Shown piece by piece: positions 51,311 to 60,005 of a stretch of 64,000 nucleotides of DNA. Where the stretch lies: NCBI RefSeq assembly GCF_017313085.1, contig NZ_JAFLNF010000003.1:517046-581045 (forward strand), in the 5' to 3' direction. The translations under genes and the position numbers were made by a program. The DNA comes from Roseibium limicola (lineage in GTDB: Bacteria; Pseudomonadota; Alphaproteobacteria; Rhizobiales; Stappiaceae). The notes beneath the pieces were generated by a model. It searched no databases. It saw only the letters and a program-made list of their open reading frames with translations, and was not told where the DNA came from. Numbering within the stretch: the first letter of the stretch is position 1; every line of letters begins with the position of its first letter.

Positions 51311-51987
51311 AGCCCTGAAGCGCCTGCCTGCAGCTCTGCATAAACGGCGTAGCCGCGGTAAAGGCTGCTGAAGCTTTCGGAATACCCATTTGTGCCCGCA
51401 ACATCACTCAGGATCGACCGAAGCTCGGCGCGCGGCTCAACGTGAAATGCCTTGAGCCAGGCAAACAGTCCATGGCGAAACATGCGCGGCAGACCATCCT
51501 GCTGGCCGAAGTCGACCACCGACATTCGCCCATCGGCCTTCAGGACGCTTGACCCGACCACCAGTGCTTGTTGCCAAACGGGGATCATCGACAGGGTGTA
51601 GGAAAAGAAAACCCTGTCGAACCCTTCTTCGGCAAGATGGCGCTGACCGAATCCCAAGATGACGTGCGGGTCCGATGCATCGCCCAGGTTCAAAGCAATC
51701 CGGTCCGACAGTCCGGCCTTGGCGACATTGGCCCTGGCGGTTTCCAGCATCTGACTGGAAATATCGAAGCCATAGAACTGCGCATCCGGATAGCGCTTGG
51801 CCGCGGCGATCAGATTGCGACCTGTGCCACAACCGACCTCCAGAACCTGCGCTCCAACCGGCGGTGCCAGTCTGTCGATCAGGACATCCCGCCCAAGAAG
51901 ATAATATTTCCGCGTCAGATCGTAGATGTGGCGCTGATTGCGGTAGACGCCATCCATAACCCGCGCGGTGTCCGCTGCTGCGCTCAT
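51289..51987 (-). CDS. btaB: BtaB-like betaine lipid N-methyltransferase
   Basis: SAM-dependent methyltransferase expected to trimethylate diacylglyceryl-homoserine to the betaine lipid DGTS. 232 residues. SAM motif VLEVGCGTGRNLIAAA, acidic residue in FYGFDISSQMLETA. The short N-terminal part RNQRHIYDLTRKYYLLGRD is typical of BtaB. Identity rests on size, this N-terminus and position directly after BtaA (15 nt gap). The ATG has AAGGA upstream. Its 3' end overlaps the convergent gene by 22 nt. Confidence 0.88.
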   Translation of the reverse strand: MSAAADTARVMDGVYRNQRHIYDLTRKYYLLGRDVLIDRLAPPVGAQVLEVGCGTGRNLIAAAKRYPDAQFYGFDISSQMLETARANVAKAGLSDRIALNLGDASDPHVILGFGQRHLAEEGFDRVFFSYTLSMIPVWQQALVVGSSVLKADGRMSVVDFGQQDGLPRMFRHGLFAWLKAFHVEPRAELRSILSDVAGTNGYSESFSSLYRGYAVYAELQAGASGLHSPATK

Positions 51988-52002
51988 GTCTGCAATCCTT
52001 CG

Positions 52003-53274
52003 TCAACCATTGAAGACATACAGGTGGAACCCACCATAGATCGACGAGCGATCCGCATTGCCGAGGCGCAAGCTCTCTTCCGCCTCATAGGTCCAGCGGT
52101 TCAAAATCTCGTCCTCCACGCGGCCCGGAAGCAAGGTCGGCTCGGCTGCGGTGCGGAACACCACCCGTGCGCCGGTCCTGGCAGTGCGGGTTATTTCTGC
52201 CCACAGCGTATTGAGCTGAGCGTCCGTCATCCAGTCCTGAGCGTCCAGCAGAACATAAGCATCGAGACTGCCATCTTCACACGACTGCAAGTGCTCGGCG
52301 AAATTGCGGTTGATCACCTGAACCCGATCGGCACGATCGCGGATCGTCTCATAATGTTCGCGCTTCAGATAAGGTGGCAGAGGACCAGCCGGACCGGAGC
52401 TTTCACCGAAACTCTCGCCAACAGGAGCGTATCCACGAGTGAAGGCTTGCCAGGCGAAATAGTTGTCCTGAAGCGAAAAGTTACAAGCCAGTTTTTCCAA
52501 CCGTTGACGCAAGACGGCAGACATATCGCCCTCTGCACTGGCCGAGACCAGCGCATCATATTGTGCCGGTGGAATACCCAGGCCGTAGAGCGACATCTTC
52601 TTGGAGGTCGCCCAGCGCACCATGCGCTTGTCGAACAATGGCGCCAGGGCCGTGTCGAAGAAACTGCGCTGATCCGCAAGCGACGTCGATTTGGTAATGT
52701 TGCGTGGATCAATGCCGTAGAGACGGGCAACGAGATGTCCTGCGCCGATACAATATCCCAGCAGGCCATGATGGTAGAGATCACGGGAGAACAACGAGAT
52801 CCGACGCCGCCCCCAGCCCACGAGATCCCGGCCTTCCCAATAGGCACGGCTCTCAGCATCCAGCTCATCGCGCAGAAAGCGGTTGTAAGCCGCAATATTG
52901 GCCTTCTCGTCGGCTTCACCGAAGAACCTGTAGAACGCGTCGTAATTGGGCAGGCGCTTGGCGGCCAGCAACTTCAACCGACCCAGCGCAACGTGGGCAC
53001 GATTGAGATCGACTGCGGTGATCTGTTCCGGATCCGCTGTCAGGTAGGACATGACGTTGCAGCCGCCTGAGGCGATGGCAACCATCCGCGACTTCGACCC
53101 CAGCTGCAGGGCTTGCATGTCCACATCCGGGTCCTCCCAGATCTGTGGGTAGACAAGCCCCTTGAAGGCAAAGGTGAAGAGACGTTCCAACATGCCGTCG
53201 CCGCTTGCCGCACTGGAGCGGTGGACGGCTGACTTGAGGCGCGACTTAGAGGCTTCCAGGGAACTTGGTGTCAT
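52003..53274 (-). CDS. btaA: BtaA-like DAG 3-amino-3-carboxypropyltransferase (DUF3419)
   Basis: Transfers the aminocarboxypropyl group of SAM to diacylglycerol, the first step of DGTS synthesis. 423 residues, DUF3419 family. Conserved parts: FAFKGLVYPQIWEDPDVDMQ, VAIASGGCNVMSYL (SAM loop), AVDLNRAHVALGRLK and YVLLDAQDWMTDAQL with the C-terminal catalytic-region Asp. The ATG at 53274 is preceded by GGAG at 7 nt; the frame opens 43 codons earlier but that part is promoter DNA. In S. meliloti btaAB is PhoB-controlled; a PHO box candidate lies 55 nt upstream here. Confidence 0.92.
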   Translation of the reverse strand: MTPSSLEASKSRLKSAVHRSSAASGDGMLERLFTFAFKGLVYPQIWEDPDVDMQALQLGSKSRMVAIASGGCNVMSYLTADPEQITAVDLNRAHVALGRLKLLAAKRLPNYDAFYRFFGEADEKANIAAYNRFLRDELDAESRAYWEGRDLVGWGRRRISLFSRDLYHHGLLGYCIGAGHLVARLYGIDPRNITKSTSLADQRSFFDTALAPLFDKRMVRWATSKKMSLYGLGIPPAQYDALVSASAEGDMSAVLRQRLEKLACNFSLQDNYFAWQAFTRGYAPVGESFGESSGPAGPLPPYLKREHYETIRDRADRVQVINRNFAEHLQSCEDGSLDAYVLLDAQDWMTDAQLNTLWAEITRTARTGARVVFRTAAEPTLLPGRVEDEILNRWTYEAEESLRLGNADRSSIYGGFHLYVFNG

Positions 53275-53328
53275 TGATCTCTCCCGCAGACCATACAGAT
53301 GGGCTGCATAGTCGATTACGGGAGTCGC

Positions 53329-53346
53329 GCGACAGTTTGGTGACGC
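53329..53346 (-). promoter_or_regulatory. Candidate PHO box upstream of btaAB
   Basis: Minus strand: GCGTCAC, spacer CAAA, CTGTCGC, i.e. two CTGTCAY-like 7-mers in the 11-nt period of PhoB sites. It is 55-72 nt before the btaA ATG and just after the terminator of the L,D-transpeptidase gene, as expected for a separate promoter. Confidence 0.55.
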
Positions 53347-53375
53347 ATGGTCAACACGTAGCCGCGCAAACAGAT

Positions 53376-53397
53376 AAGCCCCCGAAACCGGGGGCTT
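53376..53397 (-). terminator. Terminator of the L,D-transpeptidase gene
   Basis: AAGCCCCCG and CGGGGGCTT pair (9 bp) around AAAC, 25 nt after the stop codon on the minus strand. The following ATCTGTTTG is a poor U-tract. It separates the L,D-transpeptidase gene from btaA. Confidence 0.6.
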
Positions 53398-53421
53398 AAC
53401 CAATTCAATCAGACTGCCAAC

Positions 53422-54732
53422 CTAGCGAGTGACGACAACAAAGTCGGTTCCAAGACCGGTGTTCCGGGCAAAAGACCGGTCGGTGACGATCAGCGAGCTG
53501 CCCGGCGTCAACATGCGGGCCAGATCCCGGGAGACCGTATCATCAATGTCGAGACGGCTCAGAACTTCGTCGGCCGAGGCAAGGGTTTCGCCTTCTGCCG
53601 GAACTGTCATCCACTCCACCGAACGGTCGCCTTCCTGGAACCCCAGGGCGGTGAACACATGGGTGCCGATGGCCTTTTCCGGATCCCGTAAGGTGACTTC
53701 CGCTTCGTAGAGGTCCTTGAATTTGCGGCGAATGCGCAACATGGCATTCTTCGGCTTTTCAAAACCCGCAGCAGCATAGACCGACTTCACAAGGCTATCT
53801 GTGATCTGTCCGGTGACGGGAAGGTCGGCGCCCTCTTGATAGAGGCTGATGGCAGCACGTGTACGCTTGCCGGCAACACCGTCAACATAGCCCGCGTTGA
53901 AGCCCATCTGATTGAGCAGACGCTGCAGGGTCTGGGTCTTGTTCTCCGGCTTTAGCGGCGTGACGATCATGCGCAAGGGAAGATCGAAATCCGGGTTCGG
54001 CGTGGCGCCCGCAGACAACTCTGTATCCGCCCCTTCCGGCAGCAGCGTTCCACGCAGGGCTGGATCTGCCGCAATGGTCGCCGCCGACAGGCTTGCGACT
54101 TCCCGCGTCAATCCGCCTGGCTGCGGCAGGATCGGATGATGGATCACCCGTGGTGCCACCTGATCCTGGGTCACCACAACATGCATGCCCCGCTGGGTCA
54201 GGCCGAACAGGTCCATGGCAAAGGCCTTGGGCATGCGGATACAGCCGTGGGACGCCGGATAGCCCGGCAACCGTCCCTGATGCAGAGCAATGCCCGACCA
54301 GGTGAGCCGCTGCATGTAAGGCATTGGCGCATTATTGTAGATATTGGAGAAGTGCCGACGCCGCTTTTCCAGGATTGAGAAAACACCGGTTGGCGTCCGG
54401 TGGCCATTCTGTCCCGAAGAGATCGGCGAAGAGCTTAACAGCTCGGTTCCGCGGTAGACGTCGATTTTCTGCGCTTTCAGCGAGACCATCATCTGCAGCG
54501 GAGCAAGCTCCGCCTCGCGGGTTGCCTTTTCGGCAGACGGCAAGGACGCCGTTTTCGTACCTGCCGCTTCGGCAGGCACCGACGCAACCGCCAGGCAGAC
54601 AATAGCAAACAAACCGGCACCGGCGCGGAGAAGGCCATGGCCTGATCGCGAAGGTTTCATCTCATGGTCCGTCAGAGGCACCACTGCTTGTGAGGCGATT
54701 TCAGCCTCAAATCGTTTATTAAAAATCTGCAT
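53422..54732 (-). CDS. L,D-transpeptidase family protein with peptidoglycan-binding domain
   Basis: Cell-wall crosslinking enzyme (3-3 crosslinks or anchoring), 436 residues from the ATG with AGGGG upstream. A hydrophobic segment near 35-55 (GLFAIVCLAVASVPAEA) works as signal or anchor. The YkuD domain (about 75-190) has HRTPTGVFSI, ALHQG and the catalytic YPASHGCIRMP with His162 and Cys164. A PG_binding_1 repeat follows (about 265-325: LLNQMGFNAGYVDGVAG, RTRAAI). The remaining C-terminus has no known domain. An ATG at 54660 just before the hydrophobic segment is an alternative start. Confidence 0.9.
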   Translation of the reverse strand: MQIFNKRFEAEIASQAVVPLTDHEMKPSRSGHGLLRAGAGLFAIVCLAVASVPAEAAGTKTASLPSAEKATREAELAPLQMMVSLKAQKIDVYRGTELLSSSPISSGQNGHRTPTGVFSILEKRRRHFSNIYNNAPMPYMQRLTWSGIALHQGRLPGYPASHGCIRMPKAFAMDLFGLTQRGMHVVVTQDQVAPRVIHHPILPQPGGLTREVASLSAATIAADPALRGTLLPEGADTELSAGATPNPDFDLPLRMIVTPLKPENKTQTLQRLLNQMGFNAGYVDGVAGKRTRAAISLYQEGADLPVTGQITDSLVKSVYAAAGFEKPKNAMLRIRRKFKDLYEAEVTLRDPEKAIGTHVFTALGFQEGDRSVEWMTVPAEGETLASADEVLSRLDIDDTVSRDLARMLTPGSSLIVTDRSFARNTGLGTDFVVVTR

Positions 54733-54935
54733 GGGCGAGCCCCTTGTACGCAAAACCCCAGATAGCTCGAAAAAGGATTAAACCCCTCGTGTGTATTTTA
54801 GGTTTAGAGATAAGGTTACCAATCTCTCAACTTTACCTATAGGCACTCTAGCCGAGGTTTGACCTCAAGACTGTTGCATAGATCACACATTAAGACTTCA
54901 TTAACGTCTCAAGCTGGGCGTCACGTCGCGTAGGC

Positions 54936-55781
54936 TCAGATGCCTGCTGCCAGGCTTTCCAGCGTGCCGGCGACAGACCTTGCGTCGCCATCGCTGTCGC
55001 GCACCAACTGATCAAAGTGATCGGTCATTGCCCGAACCTGGCGATTTTCGCGAAAAATCAGATATTGCGAGCCGATATAGACAACGGCGAGCAGCGGGCC
55101 GAAGATTGTCACCGGAGCTGAGAAGACCACCTTCGGGTCGTAAAGATAAAGCCGAAGCGAGGGATAGAGCTCCTGGCAGTGGCCCGCCATATGCAGCAGT
55201 TGCTCCTTGCGTACTTCAGCGCTCATGCCGCGCCAATAGCCCTCGCCGCGTGCCAGGCTCTCCACATATTCCCAGGAACAACAGATCTCATAATCTGAGC
55301 CAGGACGTCGCAACCATTCGGCACGCGCCCGCATGGAGGAAATCGCCTGATCCGGCGTCTTGTCGCGAAATGATCCATACTCGAACTCGAACACCGCATC
55401 GGTCTTGAGAATGTCGGGCAAGGTGGTCGGGACGTGACGGATCTTGTAACCGGAGGCCTCACGGTGCCAGGCATCGATTTTGGTGTCGGCAAAGGTTCGT
55501 TCCGCCTCAGTGATGCGGAAAGACGATGCCAGCAAGTCGGCAGCTGTCTCGCTCCGCTCGGTCAAACCGAGCAGCCAGTCGGAGCTGACGCTGAGCGCCT
55601 CCGCGCAGGCAGCCGCCAGATGCGCATTTGGAAGCCGCGCCTCGCCGTCAGACAGAAGCTGGGCAACAGTTGACCGATCAACCCCGCAGATCCGGGCCAT
55701 GGAGCTGCGGCTCATATCACGGCGGGACATGGCCTCAGCCAGGCGGGTACGAAAAATCTCGGCGCGGTCTCTTTTATCCAT
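54936..55781 (-). CDS. XRE family transcriptional regulator
   Basis: 281 residues. N-terminal Cro/CI-type helix-turn-helix at about 12-62 (MSRRDMSRSSMARICGVDRS, TVAQLLSDGEARLP), followed by a roughly 200-residue domain of unknown type. That domain has a Trp/Tyr/Cys-rich part (SDYEICCSWEYVESLARGEG) and a possible ligand core (LRLYLYDPKVVFSAPVTIFG). The latter recalls sensory domains of similar regulators, but I do not recognise a family. Its targets are unknown; it is divergent from the DUF2061 gene across 133 nt. Confidence 0.85.
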   Translation of the reverse strand: MDKRDRAEIFRTRLAEAMSRRDMSRSSMARICGVDRSTVAQLLSDGEARLPNAHLAAACAEALSVSSDWLLGLTERSETAADLLASSFRITEAERTFADTKIDAWHREASGYKIRHVPTTLPDILKTDAVFEFEYGSFRDKTPDQAISSMRARAEWLRRPGSDYEICCSWEYVESLARGEGYWRGMSAEVRKEQLLHMAGHCQELYPSLRLYLYDPKVVFSAPVTIFGPLLAVVYIGSQYLIFRENRQVRAMTDHFDQLVRDSDGDARSVAGTLESLAAGI

Positions 55782-55914
55782 GTGGATGATTTAATCACCC
55801 TTGGTGTTTTTTATCAACAACCATTACTTTTAACTGCGCAAACACATAATTCCCGCGGCAAGCAGCTTCATCCTATAGAGGGGTAGGTTTTTCATAGCTT
55901 AGGAGGTTCTGATT

Positions 55915-56118
55915 GTGGAGACGACGCGCCGCACATTCGCAAAGTCCGTCACGTGGCAAATCATGGGCATTCTTACCATGACGGGCCTGAGCTATCCGCA
56001 CACCGGATCTCTGCTGTCTGCACTGTCCCTTTCGCTCACCGCATCCCTGACCGGCTTCTGCTTTTTCTTCGTTCACGAAAAACTCTGGAACAAAGTGCAC
56101 TGGGGCAAGAGCGGATAA
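55915..56118 (+). CDS. DUF2061 family small membrane protein
   Basis: 67 residues with two predicted helices. GTG start with AGGAGG upstream. Typical N-terminus METTRRTFAKSVTWQIMGIL and C-terminus FFFVHEKLWNKVHWGKSG of DUF2061. In other bacteria such proteins appear alone or next to sulfate-assimilation genes (from memory). Function unknown. Confidence 0.88.
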   Translation: METTRRTFAKSVTWQIMGILTMTGLSYPHTGSLLSALSLSLTASLTGFCFFFVHEKLWNKVHWGKSG

Positions 56119-56157
56119 AAAAGAGGAGAGCTTTTGTGCCCTCCCCTCACTGTTCTT

Positions 56158-56580
56158 CTAGACGCCGAATGTCACATAGCCATTTGCATCGGTGGGCCAG
56201 GACGGATTCCAGGCAATTTCCCAGGCATGACCGTCCGGGTCGGCGACATATCCCCGGAAGCCGCCATGCGGGGGCGCATCTGCCGCCCGCAAAAGGCTCC
56301 CTCCAGCACTGATCAGTTTGTCCATCACAGGCACGACGCCCCCCTTTTCCGGCACATTATGCGCTAGGGCATAGGCGCCATCCGGTTGGAATGCCGGGCG
56401 CTTCATATCCTGTGCAAAGGAAGGCTTGAGAAACGTGCCCAGGACAAACCCGTTCATTTGATAGAAGGCAATTTCTTCATTCTCAAACACTGACGCCCAG
56501 CCAAAGCCTCCCTGATAAAAGCGTTTTGCACGGACAAGATCGCTCACGCCCAGTGTGATTGCCGACATTAGTTGTTGCAT
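56158..56580 (-). CDS. VOC family (glyoxalase/bleomycin-resistance fold) protein
   Basis: 140 residues from an ATG with AGAGG 7 nt upstream; the frame is open 68 codons further but that part is not family-like. VOC fold: an N-terminal module with ITLGVSDLVRAKRFYQGGFG and a second with RAADAPPHGGFRGYVADPDG, ending HAWEIAWNPSW, where the Glu is a usual metal ligand. Such proteins are lyases, isomerases or binding proteins; the specific role is not readable. Confidence 0.88.
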   Translation of the reverse strand: MQQLMSAITLGVSDLVRAKRFYQGGFGWASVFENEEIAFYQMNGFVLGTFLKPSFAQDMKRPAFQPDGAYALAHNVPEKGGVVPVMDKLISAGGSLLRAADAPPHGGFRGYVADPDGHAWEIAWNPSWPTDANGYVTFGV

Positions 56581-56828
56581 ACCCAGACCTCTCATGTTCA
56601 CCGACGCGACATTGCACCGATGCTGAAGGCCATGGGGCACAATGCCATGAGTCTTCTTCGCAACGAGGTGCTGAAGAAAAATGTCACAGCCAGGGACCAG
56701 GACCCGCGCGTGCGGGGGCCGGGCTAACCGCACCGGCCTCTCCTTTTTAGACGGTGCTGATCCTGCCGTATCGCATGGCAGCACACAAGGTGTACTGCTC
56801 CGATGTCCCCGAAAGTTCAGGCCTTGTG

Positions 56829-58163
56829 TCAGCTGCGCGGCAGGCCGTCCTGGAACAGCACCGCCTCACCCTGTGATGGCGTTGTCAACTCACCGTCCCA
56901 CATGACCTGCTGGCCGCGCACGAATGTGCCGACCGGCCAGCCGGTGACTTCCTTGCCATCGTAAGGGCTCCAGCCACATTTGGAGGCGATCCATTGGTTA
57001 CGGATGGTTTCCTTGCGCTTCATGTCGACGATGGTGAAATCCGCATCGTAGCCCACCGCGACACGTCCCTTGCGGGCCGTCTGGAACAGCCGCGCAGGAC
57101 CGGCAGAGGTCATGTCAACAAAGCGCGCTAGCGACAACCGGCCTGCATTGATATGGTCGAGCATGATCGGAACCAGCGTCTGAACCCCGGTCATGCCGGA
57201 GGGCGAAGCCGGATAAGGCTTCTGCTTTTCTTCCAGCAGGTGCGGCGCATGATCCGACCCGAAGATATCCAGAATGCCCTGGCTCAGGCCCCACCACAGC
57301 CGCTCGGAGTGACGCGGCGCGCGCACTGGCGGATTCATCTGCACCAGAGTTCCCAACCGCTCATAGGCTTCGTCGGTCAGGGTCAGATGATGCGGTGTTA
57401 CTTCGATCGAGGCCACGTCCTTGAAGTCGATCAGAAAATCCACTTCTTCTGCGGTCGAGAGATGCAGAATGTGGATCTTCGCTCCGACCTCACGTGCAAT
57501 CGACACCAGGCGCTGTGTGCATTGGAGAGCTGCAATTTCATCGCGCCAGATCGGGTGCGAGCGCGGGTCGTTCTCGATCCGCTCGCCCTGACGTTCGCGC
57601 AGACGGAATTCGTCTTCGGAATGGAATGCGGCGCGCCGACGGGTCGCCGAGAGAATTTCGCGCACTCCCTTGTCATCTTCCACCAGCAAGTCGCCCGTGG
57701 AAGAGCCCATGAAGACCTTGATCCCGGCAGCACCTGGAAGGCGCTCCAACTCGGGAATGTCCTTGACGTTGTCCCGGGTGCCACCGACCCAGAAGGCAAA
57801 ATCACTGTGCATGCGGTGGTGACCGCGCGACACCTTGTCGGCAAGGGTTTCCGGCGTTGTCGTCAGAGGATTGGTGTTGGGCATTTCAAAAACGGTGGTG
57901 ACACCGCCCATGACAGCCGCGCGCGATCCGCTTTCCAGATCTTCTTTGTGGTCGAGCCCCGGCTCGCGAAAATGAACCTGTGTGTCCATCACACCGGGGA
58001 GAATGTGAAGGCCAGTGCAATCGACAACTTCGCCAGCCTGGCCGGCATCGAAAGAGCCGATGCCCGCAATGCGGCCATCGCGGATGCCGACATCGCGCAG
58101 CCCTTCCCCATCCTGATTGACCAAGGTTCCGTTCTTGAGGATGACGTCGAAGGTCTGTAGCAC
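56829..58163 (-). CDS. Dihydroorotase-like amidohydrolase (first metal His replaced by Gln)
   Basis: Cyclic-amidohydrolase of the dihydroorotase/allantoinase class I group, 444 residues. TIM-barrel metal sites: MDTQVHFREPGLDHKEDL (the usual HxH reads QxH), carboxylated Lys in GIKVFMGSSTGD, His in AFHSEDEFR and ILHLSTAEEVD, Asp in FGSDHAPH. Retaining all but the first His suggests a single-metal or altered enzyme; annotation as dihydroorotase is common for this subgroup, but pyrimidine-pathway function is not proven. A GTG at 58163 with GGAG 8 nt upstream was chosen; GTG at 58172 and a longer frame to 58244 are alternatives. Confidence 0.85.
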   Translation of the reverse strand: MLQTFDVILKNGTLVNQDGEGLRDVGIRDGRIAGIGSFDAGQAGEVVDCTGLHILPGVMDTQVHFREPGLDHKEDLESGSRAAVMGGVTTVFEMPNTNPLTTTPETLADKVSRGHHRMHSDFAFWVGGTRDNVKDIPELERLPGAAGIKVFMGSSTGDLLVEDDKGVREILSATRRRAAFHSEDEFRLRERQGERIENDPRSHPIWRDEIAALQCTQRLVSIAREVGAKIHILHLSTAEEVDFLIDFKDVASIEVTPHHLTLTDEAYERLGTLVQMNPPVRAPRHSERLWWGLSQGILDIFGSDHAPHLLEEKQKPYPASPSGMTGVQTLVPIMLDHINAGRLSLARFVDMTSAGPARLFQTARKGRVAVGYDADFTIVDMKRKETIRNQWIASKCGWSPYDGKEVTGWPVGTFVRGQQVMWDGELTTPSQGEAVLFQDGLPRS

Positions 58164-58335
58164 CGGTTGCACTCCGTTCCGCTGGTAAAGTCTGCTGTTC
58201 AGGCGCTTATAGCCTTGCTGCCAAACGAGAGCCAGCCTTGCCAACCGCCCGCAAGGCCTTTTCCGACCCTTGCCATGCAGGCAAGAGCCGCTTATCTGGC
58301 AGATAACACCCTCGCGCCAACGTCAGGTCCCGACC

Positions 58336-59220
58336 ATGTCCGCTTCTGCCTTTTGCCTTCTTCCCTCTCGTGCGCTGCTTCGTGCCGGCGGCGAGGCAGC
58401 GCATGCCTTTTTGCAGAACCTCGTGACTTGTGATCTGGAAAAGGTCGATGAAACAGGCGCAGGTTTTGGCGCACTTCTGACGCCTCAGGGCAAGATCTTC
58501 TTCGACTTCCTTATTCTTCGTCACGAGACAGCCTATTTGATCGATGCCCCTGCGGAGATTGCTGCCGACCTGCTGAAGCGACTGACGTTTTATCGTCTGC
58601 GGGCGAAGGTCGAGCTTGAGGCCCTGGAGAACTGGAGCGTCGCGGTCAGTTTCGGCGGAGAGCCTCTGGCGCCGGACGCGCTTCTCAACGTTACCGATCC
58701 GCGCTTGACCGACCTCGGTCAACGGCATTACGGACCATCGGATATGCTTCCATCTGCCTTGCAGACAACAGGCGCTACAGCGGCAGACGCTTCCGCCTAT
58801 CAGGCACACCGCATTAGCCTCGGCGTGCCTGAAAGCATGACCGACTATGCCTATTCCGACATATTTCCGCATGACGCCGACATGGATCAACTGCAAGGCG
58901 TGTCCTTCACCAAAGGCTGTTATGTTGGCCAGGAAGTCGTTTCCCGCATGCAACATCGCGGGACCGCACGCAAACGGATGATCCGTATCACCGGCGCAAG
59001 CGAGCTTCCAGAAACCGGATCACCTATCCTTGCAGATGGAAAATCTGTGGGTGAACTCAGGTCTTCGGCCGGCTCCGAGGGCATCGCGCTGGTGCGTCTT
59101 GACAAGGCGCAAGCGGCGCGCAGCAAGGGCCAAGCCTTCACGTGCCAAGAGGCAACGGTTGAGCTTGTGCTCCCCAGCTGGGCAAAATTCGACTGGCCGG
59201 ACGGACCCGAAAGCGCTTAA
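58336..59220 (+). CDS. ygfZ: YgfZ/GcvT family folate-binding protein
   Basis: Tetrahydrofolate-binding protein that helps maturation or repair of certain iron-sulfur enzymes; 294 residues. The family signature KGCYVGQE is present in FTKGCYVGQEVVSRM, with a GcvT-like N-terminal part (HAFLQNLVTCDLEKV, GALLTPQGKIFFDFLIL). The ATG at 58336 is used; a longer frame to 58270 overlaps the divergent promoter of the dihydroorotase-like gene. Followed by an HD-domain protein gene. Confidence 0.93.
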   Translation: MSASAFCLLPSRALLRAGGEAAHAFLQNLVTCDLEKVDETGAGFGALLTPQGKIFFDFLILRHETAYLIDAPAEIAADLLKRLTFYRLRAKVELEALENWSVAVSFGGEPLAPDALLNVTDPRLTDLGQRHYGPSDMLPSALQTTGATAADASAYQAHRISLGVPESMTDYAYSDIFPHDADMDQLQGVSFTKGCYVGQEVVSRMQHRGTARKRMIRITGASELPETGSPILADGKSVGELRSSAGSEGIALVRLDKAQAARSKGQAFTCQEATVELVLPSWAKFDWPDGPESA

Positions 59221-59272
59221 AACGCTCAAGCTCTTTCACGGGCTTCGACGTCTCTCCAGTTGCCGAGGTGAT

Positions 59273-59923
59273 ATGCCTGCCGACCTTACCGACCAGCCGC
59301 GTGCGTGGCAGCGCATGCTCTCCGGCCGACGCCTTAACCTGCTGGATCCCTCGCCGCTCGATGTCGAAATTTCAGACATTGCGCATGGACTGGCCCGAGT
59401 TGCACGCTGGAATGGCCAGACTTCGGGCGATCATGCATTTTCCGTCGCCGAGCATTCTCTGGTGGTGGAAGAGCTGGCCCGCCAGCTGAAGCCGGACCTG
59501 CCACCAAAATGGCAAATGGCTGTCCTGCTGCACGATGCCCCTGAGTATGTCATCGGCGACATGATTTCACCGTTCAAAGCGGTGATCGGCGGCGCCTACA
59601 AGACGGTGGAAGCCCGGTTGCAGGCAGCGATCCACCTGAGATTCTCGCTGCCGGCGGAAATTCCGCTGACGATCAAAAAGCTTGCCAAGCGTGCCGACAT
59701 CATCTGCGCCTATTACGAGGCCATCGAGCTGGCCGGCTTCGCACCGGAAGAAGCCAACAAGATCTTTGGCAAACCGAGGCCCTTCGGACCGAATGCGACC
59801 GTACCAACCCGGCTAGGACTGGCGCCCCTTCCGGCCTCTGAAGCGCAAGCCAAATTTCTGAGCCGGTTTGAAGAAATCGACGCATTGCAGCAACCGGGGA
59901 AAACCCCTCGCCTTGTCAGTTAA
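59273..59923 (+). CDS. HD-domain hydrolase (YfbR-like)
   Basis: 216 residues. The HD motif residues are visible: His in HAFSVAEHSLVV, the HD pair in AVLLHDAPEYVIGDM and Asp in KRADIICAY. YfbR of E. coli is a 5'-deoxynucleotidase; this protein has the same order of motifs plus a longer C-terminus (AQAKFLSRFEEID). The ATG was chosen at MPADLTDQPRAW with GAGG upstream; the frame is open back into ygfZ. Phosphohydrolase of a nucleotide is likely, substrate not shown. Confidence 0.87.
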   Translation: MPADLTDQPRAWQRMLSGRRLNLLDPSPLDVEISDIAHGLARVARWNGQTSGDHAFSVAEHSLVVEELARQLKPDLPPKWQMAVLLHDAPEYVIGDMISPFKAVIGGAYKTVEARLQAAIHLRFSLPAEIPLTIKKLAKRADIICAYYEAIELAGFAPEEANKIFGKPRPFGPNATVPTRLGLAPLPASEAQAKFLSRFEEIDALQQPGKTPRLVS

Positions 59924-59952
59924 GACCGGGTGACGGCACCGGTCCAGGCAGG

Positions 59953-59967
59953 TTAAGATTTGGTTAA
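59953..59967 (+). promoter_or_regulatory. CtrA-box candidate upstream of the tyrosine-phosphatase-like gene
   Basis: TTAA, seven bases, TTAA (TTAAGATTTGGTTAA) matches the CtrA consensus TTAA-N7-TTAA exactly. It ends 38 nt before the ATG at 60006, in a promoter position. CtrA is the cell-cycle master regulator of Alphaproteobacteria; an unrelated chance match is possible because the motif is short. Confidence 0.5.
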
Positions 59968-60005
59968 ACACCCAAATCACCCGCACTCAGGCCTCGCCCC
60001 ATCCC

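Noticed and set aside
51568..53070. 500-codon plus-strand frame across btaB and btaA
   Set aside because: Shadow of two recognised minus-strand enzymes; no domain seen.
57153..58160. 335-codon plus-strand frame antisense to the dihydroorotase-like gene
   Set aside because: No start signal or recognised domain; shadow of a clear amidohydrolase.
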